Source: Sclerotinia nivalis (taxonomy: Eukaryota; Ascomycota; Leotiomycetes; Helotiales; Sclerotiniaceae). From it: a stretch of DNA of 64,000 nucleotides. This document shows positions 46,450 to 58,368 of the stretch, piece after piece. The notes beneath the pieces are model-generated. The model saw only the letters and a program-made list of their open reading frames with translations, made no database searches and was not told the origin of the DNA. Location: assembly GCA_029531795.1 (NCBI GenBank), contig JAPEIS010000008.1:806001-870000 (forward strand), read 5' to 3'. Made by a program: the position numbers and the translations under genes. Position 1 is the stretch's first letter. Each line of letters starts with the position of its first letter.

Positions 46450-49400
46450 AAAAAATATAGATCTCTTTTCTCAATTAAATCTTTGAATAAAAATATATGA
46501 TATCCTTTAATAATATTATATTTTTTATTGTTATAATATGTAATATATCTTTAAACGAAACGAACAATCTTAATACGAATGGATCTTCGTAGAGTGGGTG
46601 TAGCAATTGCGCTGTGTGACTCCAATTGTAAATTCTGTGGTTCTGGTTGCAATATAGTAGCGTCGGGGTGCTTTAAGACCTAAACTGGTGGTTTTGGTTT
46701 TTTTGAATGAAAATGATAATATTCGATAAGAACCTTTTTGTTATCCTTTAAATTATTAACTAATTGCCAAATTAATATATAATATTTTCATTTGATTAAA
46801 TAATGATAGTTATTTTTATTATAATTATTTAGAACTTCTTCAAATATCCATTTTTGAATAGATTTATCTTCATTGTTGTTCCATTACAAAATTCTGTCCT
46901 GTATAATTAGGGATTCTGATTCGTTAATCGTTGTTTGAGTTGGAAAATGAGGATTAGTATGAGCTGGAAGTAAAAGAGAATAATGAAAAATAGGGAAGAT
47001 TTTAATGTTTTTAGGTAATTGAATAAGATAAGTATAAGGATAAACTTTGATAATCTTGTAAAGGCCGATTTATTTATTATTTAGCTTTTTTGTTTTGTAT
47101 GAAGTCTTTATATTCTTGGTATTAACAAAGATTTTCTGGTTAGTTATATAGTAAGGTGAGTTAGAACAATGATAGTTAGTATAATCTTTATAAGTAGTAA
47201 TTGTTTATTGTACAAGAGTATAAAGTTGTTTCAAGATATATTTTATGCGATTTGTAATCTTATTATTTTTAAAGAATTCCTGTTTTTGTACTAGAGTTAT
47301 ATTTGATGGATAAGGTTTATTAGATTCAATGTCTAAATATAGATTAAAACTATAATTGGCGAAGAAAGATGAGCAATTAATTGTTTCAGAAACCAAATTA
47401 TTAGATGCAAATTCGGTTAAAGGTAATCAATCCAATCAATCGTTTTGATAATAGTTAATAAAAGCTTGTAAATATTGTTTCAGAATCGAATTAATATACT
47501 CAATTTGATCATTTATTTGAGAATGAAAAGTTGAAGAATGTTTTAAGGTAATTTCTAATTGTTTCGAGAATTATAATCAGAAATCTAATACGAACTACAT
47601 TCCCCGATCGGAAATAATATTGTTTGGAAGTTTATGAAACATATAGATGTAGCTGATAAAAGCATCGATTAGCTCTTTTGTTGTTAATATGTGTGTATTG
47701 ATAAAATATCTCATTTTGGTTAACCTGCAGATTATTACCAAGATATATTTATAAATAGAATTATAACGAATACAATCCGGGAATGGTGTAATATAATCAA
47801 TTGAGATATCAAACCATATACGAAAAGGGATAGGCAATGGTTTCAAAAATCCGGAAGGCATCGATTTGGATGATTTAATGTGAATACAAAGTTTGTAGAC
47901 CTTTATATAGGATATGATCTCTAAATGTATATTAGATTATCAATATGTACGAAAGACAAGATTGATCGTTTTAGTTCGATCAGGATGATTGGTAGGATTA
48001 GAAGAATGAGTTCGATAGATAATTTGGAGTTTGAGTTTATTGTCTGGTGGAACCTAAATCTTATTCTGGTAGTAAATTCTATTATTTTGAATCGAACAAT
48101 CTTGTATAACGATCCAGAGGGTTTTACAATACTTTTTTGGTTATTTAGTTATCGATAGATTGTTAAAAGCAGAAATAAATTAATCTATAATATCAGATCT
48201 AGTATATATTGTATCGATTAAAGTATCAATTAATTGATTGTAGAGTGATATTATTGTTTTTATTGGTACCAAATTGATATACCCAATCAAATCCTTATAA
48301 AGGTCGTCGTCAAAACGATTTTGAGGGAGGATAATGCATTCTCGATTCTTTAAACATTCATCATTTGGATCAAAGCGATATGGTCGATTTTTATATTTTC
48401 TATTTAGTATATCTGATCGAATAGCTTTGTTTCCTGATTGATAGATTATATGGAAATTATATTGAGACAGAAATTCAGATTATTGTATTTGTTGTTGATT
48501 GAAAGCTTTTGTAATTATAAAATATTCGAGGTTTTTATGATTAATGAGAATCTCGAATTCTTTTTGTGAGCTTTGAAACTTTGGGCATTATTCTTTTATT
48601 GTTTTAATAATAGCGAGTAGTTTTTTGTTATAGATTTCATAATTGTATTCTGCTGTTGTATATTTAGATGAAAAGTAAGCGATTGGATACAAAACGTTAT
48701 TATTATTGTATTACAAAAGAACTCCTTTTGAAGTTTAATCGGAAGTATTGGTTTCCAAAACAGTTTTTCATCTGTAATCAAAGTATACCAAAACCGATGC
48801 TATTGTGAAAGCTCTTTTTAAAGTATCAAAAGTTTTTGTATGATTTGCAGTTCAATCCTATGTAATATTTTTCTGTAAGAGGTTGTTGAGAGAGTAACAA
48901 ATCTTTGAAAAATCTTTTATAAAACATTGATAGAAATTGACGAAATTGAGAAATCGTTGTAAATCCTTTATATATAAAGGCAATTCCCAAGATATAATAG
49001 TTATAATCTTTTTTTAATCCATTTCGATATCTTTGATTGTAATGATAAGATTCAAATATTTTGTTTTTGTAGTTTCGAATTTGTATTTGTTAATATCAAT
49101 CTATAATCCAGTATTCATTAACTTTTGAATTATTTAACGGATATACTTTTTATGCTTTACAGGATTATCAGAGTAAATTAGGATATTATTGAGATATGTA
49201 GTGCAATATTTGTTTAATTTATCGAAAAGTGTATGATTAATATAATGTTGGAACAATGTAGGTGTATTGTAGAGATTGAAAGGTATAATCAGAGATTTAA
49301 AAAGATCAAAACGAGTAATGAATGTAGTTTTTTATTTATTCTTTTCAACGATTCGCAATTTATTGAATGTTGTAATGATATCAAGTTTGGTGTAAATTTT

Positions 49401-50710
49401 TGTATTGTAAAGAATGTTCAGTGTTTTACGAATGATGAATAATGGATAATGATTCTTTATAATAATATTATTTAATCCTTGATAATCTTAATAAATGCAG
49501 ATCCTTTTTTTTGGCTTGGTAGTTAATAACAAAGGAGAGGTGTATTGCAATTTCGATTCCCAAATAAATTCTTTGGAGAGATTATCATTAAATTATTTAT
49601 GTATCATTATCAACTTCATTAGCGATAAAGGGCGGTTTTTGAAATAAAATAGCTTTTTATTGGGTATCAATTTAATTTTGTAATTCCAGATTCGATAAAG
49701 CGGTAATTTATTTGTATAATGTGGGAGAAAGGCAGGAAGTTTGTTTTGTAATTATATGGGAAGCTTTTGTTGTATTTGATTGTTACTAAAGGAAGATTTG
49801 TCGGTTAAAAATTTGTTGATATTAGTTTTAGAGATCTTTTGTAAATGAAGTGATTTGTAATAATTGTATATAAAATTATAAAGTTGTAATAGGGTTCTAG
49901 AGAGTATCTCTGTTATATTGTTTTGCTTTTGTAAAATCGATCGAAAATCCCTTTCTATGAGTGTCGAGGATAATGTAGCTTGTTGTAAATGATCTTGTTT
50001 AACAATTTTCTGTACAATATCCAATTCATTTTATATCAATTGGATAACCCGAATGTTATTTTGTTAACAAAACGAAACAAAATTAGAAGTTTGTAATTAA
50101 TGAATATTATTTATATTTGGATTTGTATCTTTGTAAATAGATATAAAGAGTTCCTTAATAAAAAGTGGGGGCAAATGGTTTTTTGGATTGTGAATAAACC
50201 GATACTGATTTGCAATCTTTAAGATCGATTTTGGATGTGAACAATTGGGAATCATCTATGTTTGATTATTTGATTCTCTGTAATACTTTGTTCGATAATA
50301 ATTTATATTAGATATCAAACCTTGTTGAAATTCGAGGTTAATAAAAGAATCATTAAATTGTAATATATAATCTTCATTTGGTATTTCTTTAATAAAAGGT
50401 TTTTTATAAAAAGTTCTTTTAAAAATAGAAAGTGTTTGAATAAATAAATAATCGATATTATCCTTTAGATAATCCTCGATATATAGAAAACGGTATTTAT
50501 AAATTATATATTTAGTTTTTATATTAGAATCGGTAAGGAATTTATTTAAAGATTTGATAATATCAATAATCTGTTGTGGAGTAATTTTTGCTAGATCTTT
50601 TTGTTCTTTGGTCGAAGATAGGATCGTTGATACAATAACTGGCTTTGAATTATAATATGTTAAGCAATTAGAAGTGTAGTAATTTGAAAAGAATGTTAAA
50701 CTCATTTTCG
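46450..50710 (-). pseudogene. pol of nested element, degraded
   Basis: Minus-strand fragments in order. Reverse transcriptase around 49180-49700, with its active-site tetrad changed to YLNN at 49183-49194. RNase H around 48400-48850 (SSFVQYNNNN, YPIAYFSSKYTTAEYNYEIYNKKLLAI). Integrase zinc-finger region near 47900-48100. Integrase core at 47595-47861 (FDISIDYITPFPD, ILVIICRLTKMRYF, LPNNIISDRG). Integrase C-terminal part at 47205-47396 (SSFFANYSFNLYLDIE, QKQEFFKNNKITNRIKYIL). Many stops separate these pieces. The SFFANYGFNP-like motif is typical of fungal gypsy integrases. No function can remain. Confidence 0.78.
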
Positions 50711-52528
50711 TTTAATTGATAATAGGATTATAGTATTGTAATTATGGTAAGCCAAAGATTAATAATATCTCTAATAAAAATTGGGTAATGTAAAAGAATC
50801 AATACTTATAATGATCCCTTATAGCGATTTCCATTACAAAATATTCTGTAATTCTATCAACGATTTTTTCATCGACAAATCAGAATTCGCAAGGGTGAGG
50901 TAAGAATTGTATTTCAATATTGTATTTGGAAACAAAAAAACGATCAGTAAAGATTTCTCCAAAGCATCCATTATCAATGAGATTTGTAACAATAAAGGGA
51001 TTTTCATATACAGGAAACATAATAATTTTAACAAATAGGGATTTGTTATTTATAGAGTTGAATTATAATAGCTTATATTTATCCATTTCTCGATTTACCT
51101 TCTTGCCCTTAGTATTCCTTTATAAACGATTTTTCGTAGAAATTAATCTTTTCTTTGTTCAGAACTTTTTTTGACTGAACTAAATATAGAGACAACCTTC
51201 TCTAACTCGATATAATCTTGCTATTATACTTAATTCAAATACTATTGGTTTTGTACCCAATTACTAGTATATCCTCCTCGAAATCTATTGCGATTATTAT
51301 TAAACCTATTAGTGTTTCGAAAAGTCGGAACAGCAATATATTGATCAGGGACCGGATTAGTTAAAACAATAATATTACAATTGGAAAAAATATTAACAAA
51401 AGTTTATTTGCTAAAAAGAAGATTACTATTGACATTATAAATAACATAACAATCAATCTGAAGATAACCGATCTTACTATAACAATTATAAGAAACTATA
51501 GGATTAAATTTCTTTTTCTTATTTTGCAGATTCTTTTTTTGTTGTCCCTTTTATTTCATTATATTGAGATCTATAGGATCACCATTAATAATAAATACTT
51601 TATCAGAATTTTTGTTATAATATTCAACATTACAAAGATTCTGATTCCAAATAGAGAATTTCTTTTGCTAATCATTAACATCATTGATTACGCAAAGATT
51701 CGAATTACTAATAACCAAAATTCGAAAAGGGGCTGTAACCTTTTGCTTCATTATATTAACAATCTTGCAATCAGATTTGTAACAAAAATTAGCAAAATAA
51801 AACAACATAGAAAAGAAAACCGAAAAGGATTTCTTTGGATTTATAGAAAGCTTATCGAATTTGAACGAGGCTTCCCTTTCGATATCCACAAAGATATATA
51901 ATTTGTCCAATTTGGCCAAAAACGAAACAGCAGAATCGAAGCAAATGAGATCGTCAACGAATCTGGTGATATCTGTAATACACTTTTGTTATACTTAACC
52001 ATCAAAAAAACTAATAGTATAACTAATCTTCTTTTATTCGGAGACAAAAAGTTATAAATCGATTATCTAACAAAATTGCAAACCCAATTTTTAGAATTGA
52101 TAATCCTTTTATTGGATGAGAATATTAGATTTTTCGCCTTTAAAAACGAATAAATCTTTTTGAATTTGATAGAGAATAATCGGTTTCTAATTAATAATAG
52201 TATTATTGGTATCTAACTAAATTTGCTTGCCAGCTAAAATACAAAGAAACTCGATATTTTTCGTTTTGAATTCCTCGATCTTATTTGTTTGAATAACAAT
52301 ATAAATAGTTTGAATAATAAAACGATCTTCGATAATAAAGAAAATATAATTCAGATAAACAATTTATTCATTAGAATCGACAACGAGGTTTGGTATTACT
52401 AAAGTATCCAATTCTATTAGGATTTGTATAATAGTAGATTATTAACCGAAGATTCGTTGGATTTCGATACGAATTCCTTCGATAGAAGTAGAAGTCGCAC
52501 TATCAACGAATATAGAATTAGAAGCCAT
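50711..52528 (-). pseudogene. gag of nested element, degraded
   Basis: The likely start is ATG at 52528 (MASNSIFVDSATSTSIEGIRIEIQRIFG), soon after the 5' LTR as expected for gag. Downstream, AT-rich frames on the minus strand are broken by frequent stops. The boundary with pol is approximate, and I could not place a zinc knuckle with confidence. Confidence 0.5.
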
Positions 52529-52808
52529 TATAAAAAGAATTACAATTGTACAAAGTAATTGATAAGGAATTTGCAATTGCACAAAAGCAATCAAAAACAA
52601 ACACAAAAGCCTACAAATAAATACAATCATATAAAAGCAATCAAGGATCAAAAGCTATACAAAAGCAGATAAGAAACACAACCACATAAAAGCAGACGAA
52701 TTACAACAACACAAAAGCAATCGAAAACAAACACAGAAGCCTGCAGATGATTTGGCAAGACCAGATCACTTCGTAAAGTAACAGAGCCTTTGAAAGAATA
52801 GTACAAAC

Positions 52809-52971
52809 TATTACAATAAGGGAAAAAGTATATATAAGTTTGATCTATTGTTGTACTACAAGAAGGAAAAGAAGGTCAAGGAGGTGACCTGACTATATAG
52901 AAGTGAGTGTATGCATGTGTGCCTAAGGCACACATGATCACGTGCAGGTGAAGGGAGATGAACCCGTAACA
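52809..52971 (-). repeat. 5' LTR of nested element (163 bp)
   Basis: Same length as its partner at 46223-46385. In plus orientation it begins TATTACAATAAGGG. Relative to the partner it has A in place of G at nearly every difference. Confidence 0.88.
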
Positions 52972-52976
52972 AATCA

Positions 52977-55900
52977 GAAGATTCAGAAGAAAAATCAATT
53001 TTGTAAATCGATCGAAAGCCAAGTTCAGGGGAACTCTAGACTATACAGCATATCGACAAATGGAATCATCGAATTTGGAAATTTAGAGAAACAAATAAAG
53101 GAATTCATAACAACGATTTAAATATAAAAGGTATTATAGAAAAAGAAACTTATAAAACAAGAATTATCGACAAATATAGAATTTTATAATACAAAATTAC
53201 AATCAACTTTTCCTTTGTCGAAAAAATCTTATATCATTATATGAAAATACTCGAACCAAAAGAAATATAGGAAGTCATTTACTTCCATCACAATATTAAT
53301 TATCCTATATACAAGATATACCTAATACAATAGATAGAGGATAAATATTTAATATAAACCCAAATCATATAATTTCTACAAACAATAGAACATTTTCTTC
53401 GAATTATACAAGGATTACCTCTAATCACCAAATGGAAAAACATATTCGATAACAAGATTTCAATTGATCAAGCAATTACAAACGATAAAGAAGAAGATTA
53501 TTGGAATGTTTCTCCATCAGATCAATTAAATCGCTTAATTGACCAAATTGACCAAATTGATCAAATTGACCAAAACAACCGAACGGGTCAAAATAGGCAA
53601 TTAAACGCTACAGAATATAGCGAACAGATCAATCTGATGATTATAATCAATAGATACTGGTTCAGAACTATAATAAACTCTGGAGCAACCGGAAATTTTA
53701 TTGTATAAGAAGCTGTACAAGAAACTAGTATAAGGTTTTAAACGAAGAAATATCTATATGTATTACAATTAGTAGATGAACAATTAATTGATACTGAAAA
53801 TGAGATGGTACAAATAGAGATCAAGCTAATAGAAATGCAAATAAGTAAACATTATAAGTTTATACAACTTGATATGGTTCTATTGGGGAATCATCAGATT
53901 ATATTAGGTATGCTATAATTGATACAGTATAATCCCAATATTAATTGGAATCGAGGAATTTTGATATTCGATTAATACGATTATGATTATTGAGATATAT
54001 ATGAATTTGCGAAACTGAATATACGCTTTAGGGAGTTGAAAACGAATAATTCTATCAATATAGAATACCGAATTCAGGATCCTTCATTGATGAATATACC
54101 AATAGAATACAAGAAATATACAAAGCTTTTTAAGGAAAGAAAAGGTTATAAGGTTTTACTAAAATACAAGCTGTGGGATTATGAAATAGTGTTAACGGAA
54201 GGAAAGATATCTTCATTTGGGTTTATTTATCAAATATCGAAAAGAGATTTAAAGATGTTTAAGGAATATATTGACGATAGTTTAAAGAAAGAATAGATCA
54301 GAAAATCCACTTTATAAATAGTTAGTCTTGTATTATATATATCTAAAAAGGATGGAACTAAAAGGTTATATATAGATTATTACAAGTTCAACGATATAAC
54401 AATCAAGGATCGATATCCATTTCCATTAGCTACGGAATTGAAAGATCGATTGAGGAAAACTAAGATCTTCTCTAAATTTGATTTACGAAACGATTTTCAT
54501 TTAATCAGAATGAAGAAAGGTGAAGAATAGAAAACAATATTCAGAATTCGATACGGATTATACAAGTATCAGGTTATACCATTTGGGCTAATCAATATAT
54601 CAATAATATGTATATGTTTGGTAAATAATGTATTAAGAAAGTATCTCGATATTTATTGTATTTGTTATTTGGACGATATATTGATCTATTCGGAGACTTT
54701 GGAATAATATATTTAAGATGTCAATAATATTTTAGTATATTTGGAAGAAGCAAACCTTCAGTGCAAATCTAGCAAATATGTATTCTATATTACGGAAACG
54801 GAGTTTTTAGGCTATACAATTTTTCCAGGAGGATTTAAGATGAGTTTAGATAAATTATAGATTATTCAAGAATGGAATTAGTTTACGAATGTTAAGGAAG
54901 TATAATCCTTTTTAGGATTTGTCAACTTCTATTGTAAATTCATTAAAGATTATTTGAAAATAGTAATTCCGATATCCAAAATAACCAAAAAGAATTAGGG
55001 AGAGTTTCAATGAACGAAAAAGGTATAGGAAGTTTTCGAATTACTCAAGTAAGTTTTTATGAAAGAATTAATATTTTTATTATTCAATTCTGAATTACCA
55101 ATTGAAATCGAAACCGATTCTTCGGACTATGCTTTGAGGGCAGTATTAAATCAATCAAAAGCGAATAAGAAATAACAATCAATAATCTATTATTTCTGTA
55201 AGTTATCGTTAACAAAATTAAATTATGAAATTTATGATAAGGAGTTGTTAGCTATAATCGAAGTATTTAGAGAATGGAGAGTCTATTTGGAAAAATCGAA
55301 ATATATAGTGTAGGTATATATTGATCATAAAAATCTAGTTTATTTCATTACAACGAAGGAATTAAACAGATGGTAGATCAGATAATCCGAAACTATAGTT
55401 GTTTACAATTTTCGTATTTCATATGTTAAAGGAACAGAAAACGTCAGAGTTGATGTTTTCAACAGAAAACCGGAATATTTACAAAATAAAGTATACGAAA
55501 TATATATGATTTTAAAGGAAGAAGATAGTGTATTAGTATACAACAAATTACAATTCGTTGTTTCCTTTAGAATTGATTATAGTATAATCAAGGAACAATT
55601 GAAAACAAAATATAAACAAAATACTATTGCGAAACGAATCCTCAAGAATATAAACAACCTAGAAAAAGAATTTAGTATCGACGAAAAGTTTATATACTTC
55701 TACAATAAATTATATATATCTTCTAGATTAACTGAAGGATATATTCAAGAACAATATAAGTTTTTAATTTATAAACATCAAGAAATAATTAGAATCTTTG
55801 TTAGAATTAGAAAAGAAATTTACTTTCCAAAAATGAAGATTACAATTGAAAAAGTAATTAAGAACTACGATATCTATATATAGAACAAAATCACTAGGTA

Positions 55901-57083
55901 TGCTCTATATGATCAATTCAAGATCCCTGAATTATCTATTCAATTATAGAAATATATTACATAGGATTTCGTAATAAAATTATCTATATCCAAAAAACTA
56001 ATTACATTAAAGGAATACGATTCCATTTTAATAGTAATAAATAGATTAACGAAATTCGTTTATATAATATTATTCTATAAAAAATGGATAGTAGATAATC
56101 TAGTTTATATATTCCTACAAAACATAATCAATATTCATAATATACCAAAGAAAATAATTTCAGATAGGGATAAACTTTTTATATCAAAATTTTGAACTAT
56201 TTTTATAGTATTGTTTGGGGTCAAACGTAAACTATTTATTACGTTTCATTTTCAAACAGATAATCAAATAGAATATTTAAATCAAACGATAAAAGTTTAT
56301 CTATATTGCTATATCAATTATAAATAAAACAATTGGATTGAACTACTATCCTTAGCTCAATTCGCATATAATATATTAAAGATAAAAATAACAAAGGTAA
56401 TGCCAGTATATACTAATTATAGATATACTTTATTAATCTATCGTTCATTATTCCTACAAACAACGAATATCGATGAAGTTATAAAAGATATATCGGAAAT
56501 CAAAGAATTATACGAACAATTCTTATTGGATTTGTAATTCATAACCTTGAGAACAGCTGTATATTACAACAAATCATGGAATATAGAACCTACTCTTAAA
56601 AAGGGGGATAAAGTTTATTTGATTCGAAGAAATATTCAAATGTAACGATCAAACGATAAACTAGATTACAAAAAACTAGGATTATTCGAAATCGAAGAAA
56701 TGGTAGGATCTATCAATTTCAAATTGAAGCTACCAAATACTATAAATATCTATCCAATGTTCTATATATCCTTACTCGAATTAGCGTCATCAGGAGTACC
56801 GAATACATTAGAGATTATAATCGAATCCATCAATCCGAATACCAAATACGATATCGAAACGATATTAGATTGCAAATACATCAGAAATACAATAAAGTAT
56901 TTAATCAAATGATTCGATTACTTATATTCAGAAAACACTTGGGAACCCAGAAAGAATCTTAATTGCTTTGAAAAGCTATAGATGTTCCATCAACGATATC
57001 TGGATCTATCTAGAAAGGATCAAGGGGATTTGAGAAAAACGAAGGGTCGAAACCCTTCAAAAAATCGAATGGAGTATTGCTAG
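52977..57083 (+). pseudogene. pol of outer chromovirus, degraded (protease, RT, RNase H, integrase, chromodomain)
   Basis: Protease: IINSGATGNFI near 53670, where the catalytic Asp of the DSGA motif is Asn (codon 53676-53678). A short repeated segment DQIDQIDQIDQ precedes it (about 53546-53580). Reverse transcriptase: DRYPFPLATELKDRL, FSKFDLRNDFHLIRMKKGEE-stop, and an intact YLDDILIYSE at 54666-54695. RNase H: IEIETDSSDYALRAVL. Integrase: a zinc finger with Cys lost (NYDIYI), VINRLTKFVY (Asp to Asn), IISDRDKLF, FHFQTDNQIEYLNQTI, and LSLAQFAYN. Chromodomain at about 56836-56998: YDIETILDCKYIRNTIKYLIK-stop-FDYLYSENTWEP. The last residues end at TAG 57081-57083. At least the clearly diagnosable stops are explained by TGG to TAG/TGA or CAA to TAA changes. 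Confidence 0.85.
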
Positions 57084-57512
57084 GGCCGGAAGCATTCCCA
57101 TTTACTTTTTCCTTTTTTGTTTGCTTTTTTGCCAATTGTTCTTTCTTTTCCAAAGTATCTAGTTCATCTATTGTAAGAAAATCATGTCGAACTATTTTGG
57201 AAGCCCGATTCCGAAGAAAGCACTATTGTTTATCGAAACGAAGCAATTTCGACAAAGTCTTTTTACATTCGCGATCCAGGTGTTCTTGTTCACGAACAAT
57301 ACTTATCATATCGCTGACAGAAAAACCCGAAATATTATACTTCTAGTTTCGACAAATACATTCGCTGCAACAAATAGAATTTTCTTTAACAACAATACAA
57401 CAATACAAATGCTTTTCGCAATAAATACAAAAAGATATAACGAAACCTTCAGATTCAATCAATAAAGAAAACTCAATTCGCTCTTTATATTTCTTTGATT
57501 GCGAAAATAATA
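57010..57512 (-). pseudogene. Antisense Cys-rich/coiled-coil ORF carried by the outer chromovirus
   Basis: On the strand opposite to pol, a coherent frame runs from about 57512 to a TAG at 57010-57012, broken by only two stops. It has an N-terminal Cys cluster (SFCIYCEKHLYCCIVV, then SICCSECICR), with spacing like a zinc-binding motif. A charged helical middle follows (SDMISIVREQEHLDRECKKTLSKLLRFDKQ), then TIDELDTLEKKEQLAKKQTKKEKV, and a Pro/Phe/Asp-rich end (SNTPFDFLKGFDP..FFSNPLDPF). The frame overlaps the last 74 bases of pol tail-to-tail and lies before the 3' LTR. Similar small CxxC-plus-coiled-coil proteins are predicted in many ascomycete genomes (from memory of such proteins). The two stops (after CRN and after DKQ) fit C-to-T or G-to-A decay. 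Start codon not identified; function unknown. Confidence 0.6.
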
Positions 57513-57607
57513 TAATAAAGAAAAGGAAGACGATTATACCTTGCTCCTTGAAGAATATAACCCTGCCTTATAAACTTGAGATAAGCTTTAGTCTAAATAA
57601 GGGATAA

Positions 57608-58119
57608 TATTACGATTACAGATCTTACAATAATTAATCGTATGAATATATATTATGATTTGATCGAATTAATATAAAATTAGAGTAATCGTAAAAACAA
57701 ACAAATACAAGCTATATTAATACCAAAGATTATATAATAGACCCTACATATTATATACACAAAAGAAAGATCCAGCAAGATTGTAAATTTAGCAAGATTG
57801 TAAATCCAACAAGATTGTAGATCCAACAAGATTATAAATCCAACAAGATTATAGATTCAACAGAATTCTAGATCTAGGATTTTTCGAGGTTTTGAAAACT
57901 CCAAGTACGAAGATCTATATAAACAGGATGGATTCCTTTATTTGTAAAGCTTTATGTTTAAAAACAATCATTAGTTTAATATTATAGTTATTATATAATA
58001 CAATCGTTATATTTTTCATTCTCATCAAACCTTTGTTTGATCTTTAGTAGAAACCATTACGGCTTTTTTATAAGTCTCTTGATCATTTCTTAATGATAAA
58101 GGATTGTAGCGGCGTAACA
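57608..58119 (+). repeat. 3' LTR of outer chromovirus (512 bp)
   Basis: Begins TATTACGATTACAG and ends GGCGTAACA. Aligns end to end with 44643-45154 without length change. It carries the same 17-base tandem array (about 57773-57873). Followed by CTAAT, the right target duplication. Confidence 0.88.
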
Positions 58120-58124
58120 CTAAT

Positions 58125-58368
58125 CGACAAAAGGTATTTATTAAACTAAGCTTCGATCTATAGTATATCAAAAGAAATTTGACAATTGTAAGGATCGATA
58201 AGATCTAGAAGAGTTTGATCATTAATGCAAAATGAGGGGTATAATTGTTAAGATCACATAGACAAAGAATCAATTAGTCGTAAAACCGTAGCCAAACTTT
58301 TCATTACCCTTTCTAATTATGAATAAGCTATTACTTTTAAGTTCAATCAATAAAGAGATATCAAAACG
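58125..58368. other. AT-rich decayed spacer
   Basis: No coding potential or clear repeat. Flank of the outer chromovirus, itself probably older transposon DNA. Confidence 0.4.

Larger units (their letters stand above)
46223..52971 (-). mobile_element. Nested Ty3/gypsy element, complete but RIP-degraded
   Basis: A 6,749-base element in the opposite orientation, bounded by 163-bp LTRs (46223-46385 and 52809-52971). It is flanked by the perfect target duplication AATCA (46218-46222 and 52972-52976). On the minus strand each LTR starts TGTTACGGGTTC and ends in a CCRTGATA-like sequence. A polypurine tract (GAGAAGGGGATAT) precedes the 3' LTR at 46386-46398. Coding order from the right is gag, protease, reverse transcriptase, RNase H, integrase. 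Removing it together with one AATCA restores a continuous acidic reading frame in the outer element (QFEES-EDSEEKS), which proves the nesting. Confidence 0.9.
44643..58119 (+). mobile_element. Outer Ty3/gypsy chromovirus, RIP-degraded, interrupted by a nested element
   Basis: A full-length LTR element of 13,477 bases, about 6.7 kb once the nested insertion is removed. It has 512-bp LTRs at both ends, gag, pol in the order protease, reverse transcriptase, RNase H and integrase, and a C-terminal chromodomain. These features place it in the chromovirus branch of Ty3/gypsy. Flanking 5-mers are CTAAC on the left and CTAAT on the right, a target duplication differing by one C/T transition. Many in-frame stops and strong AT bias show it is dead. 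An additional antisense frame sits between pol and the 3' LTR. A purine-rich AAGGGATAA just before the 3' LTR is the likely polypurine tract. Confidence 0.88.

Noticed and set aside
57077..57346. Plus-strand frame after pol as a coding gene
   Set aside because: It is the shadow of the minus-strand Cys-rich frame, which has the better protein character and a Pro/Phe/Asp end.
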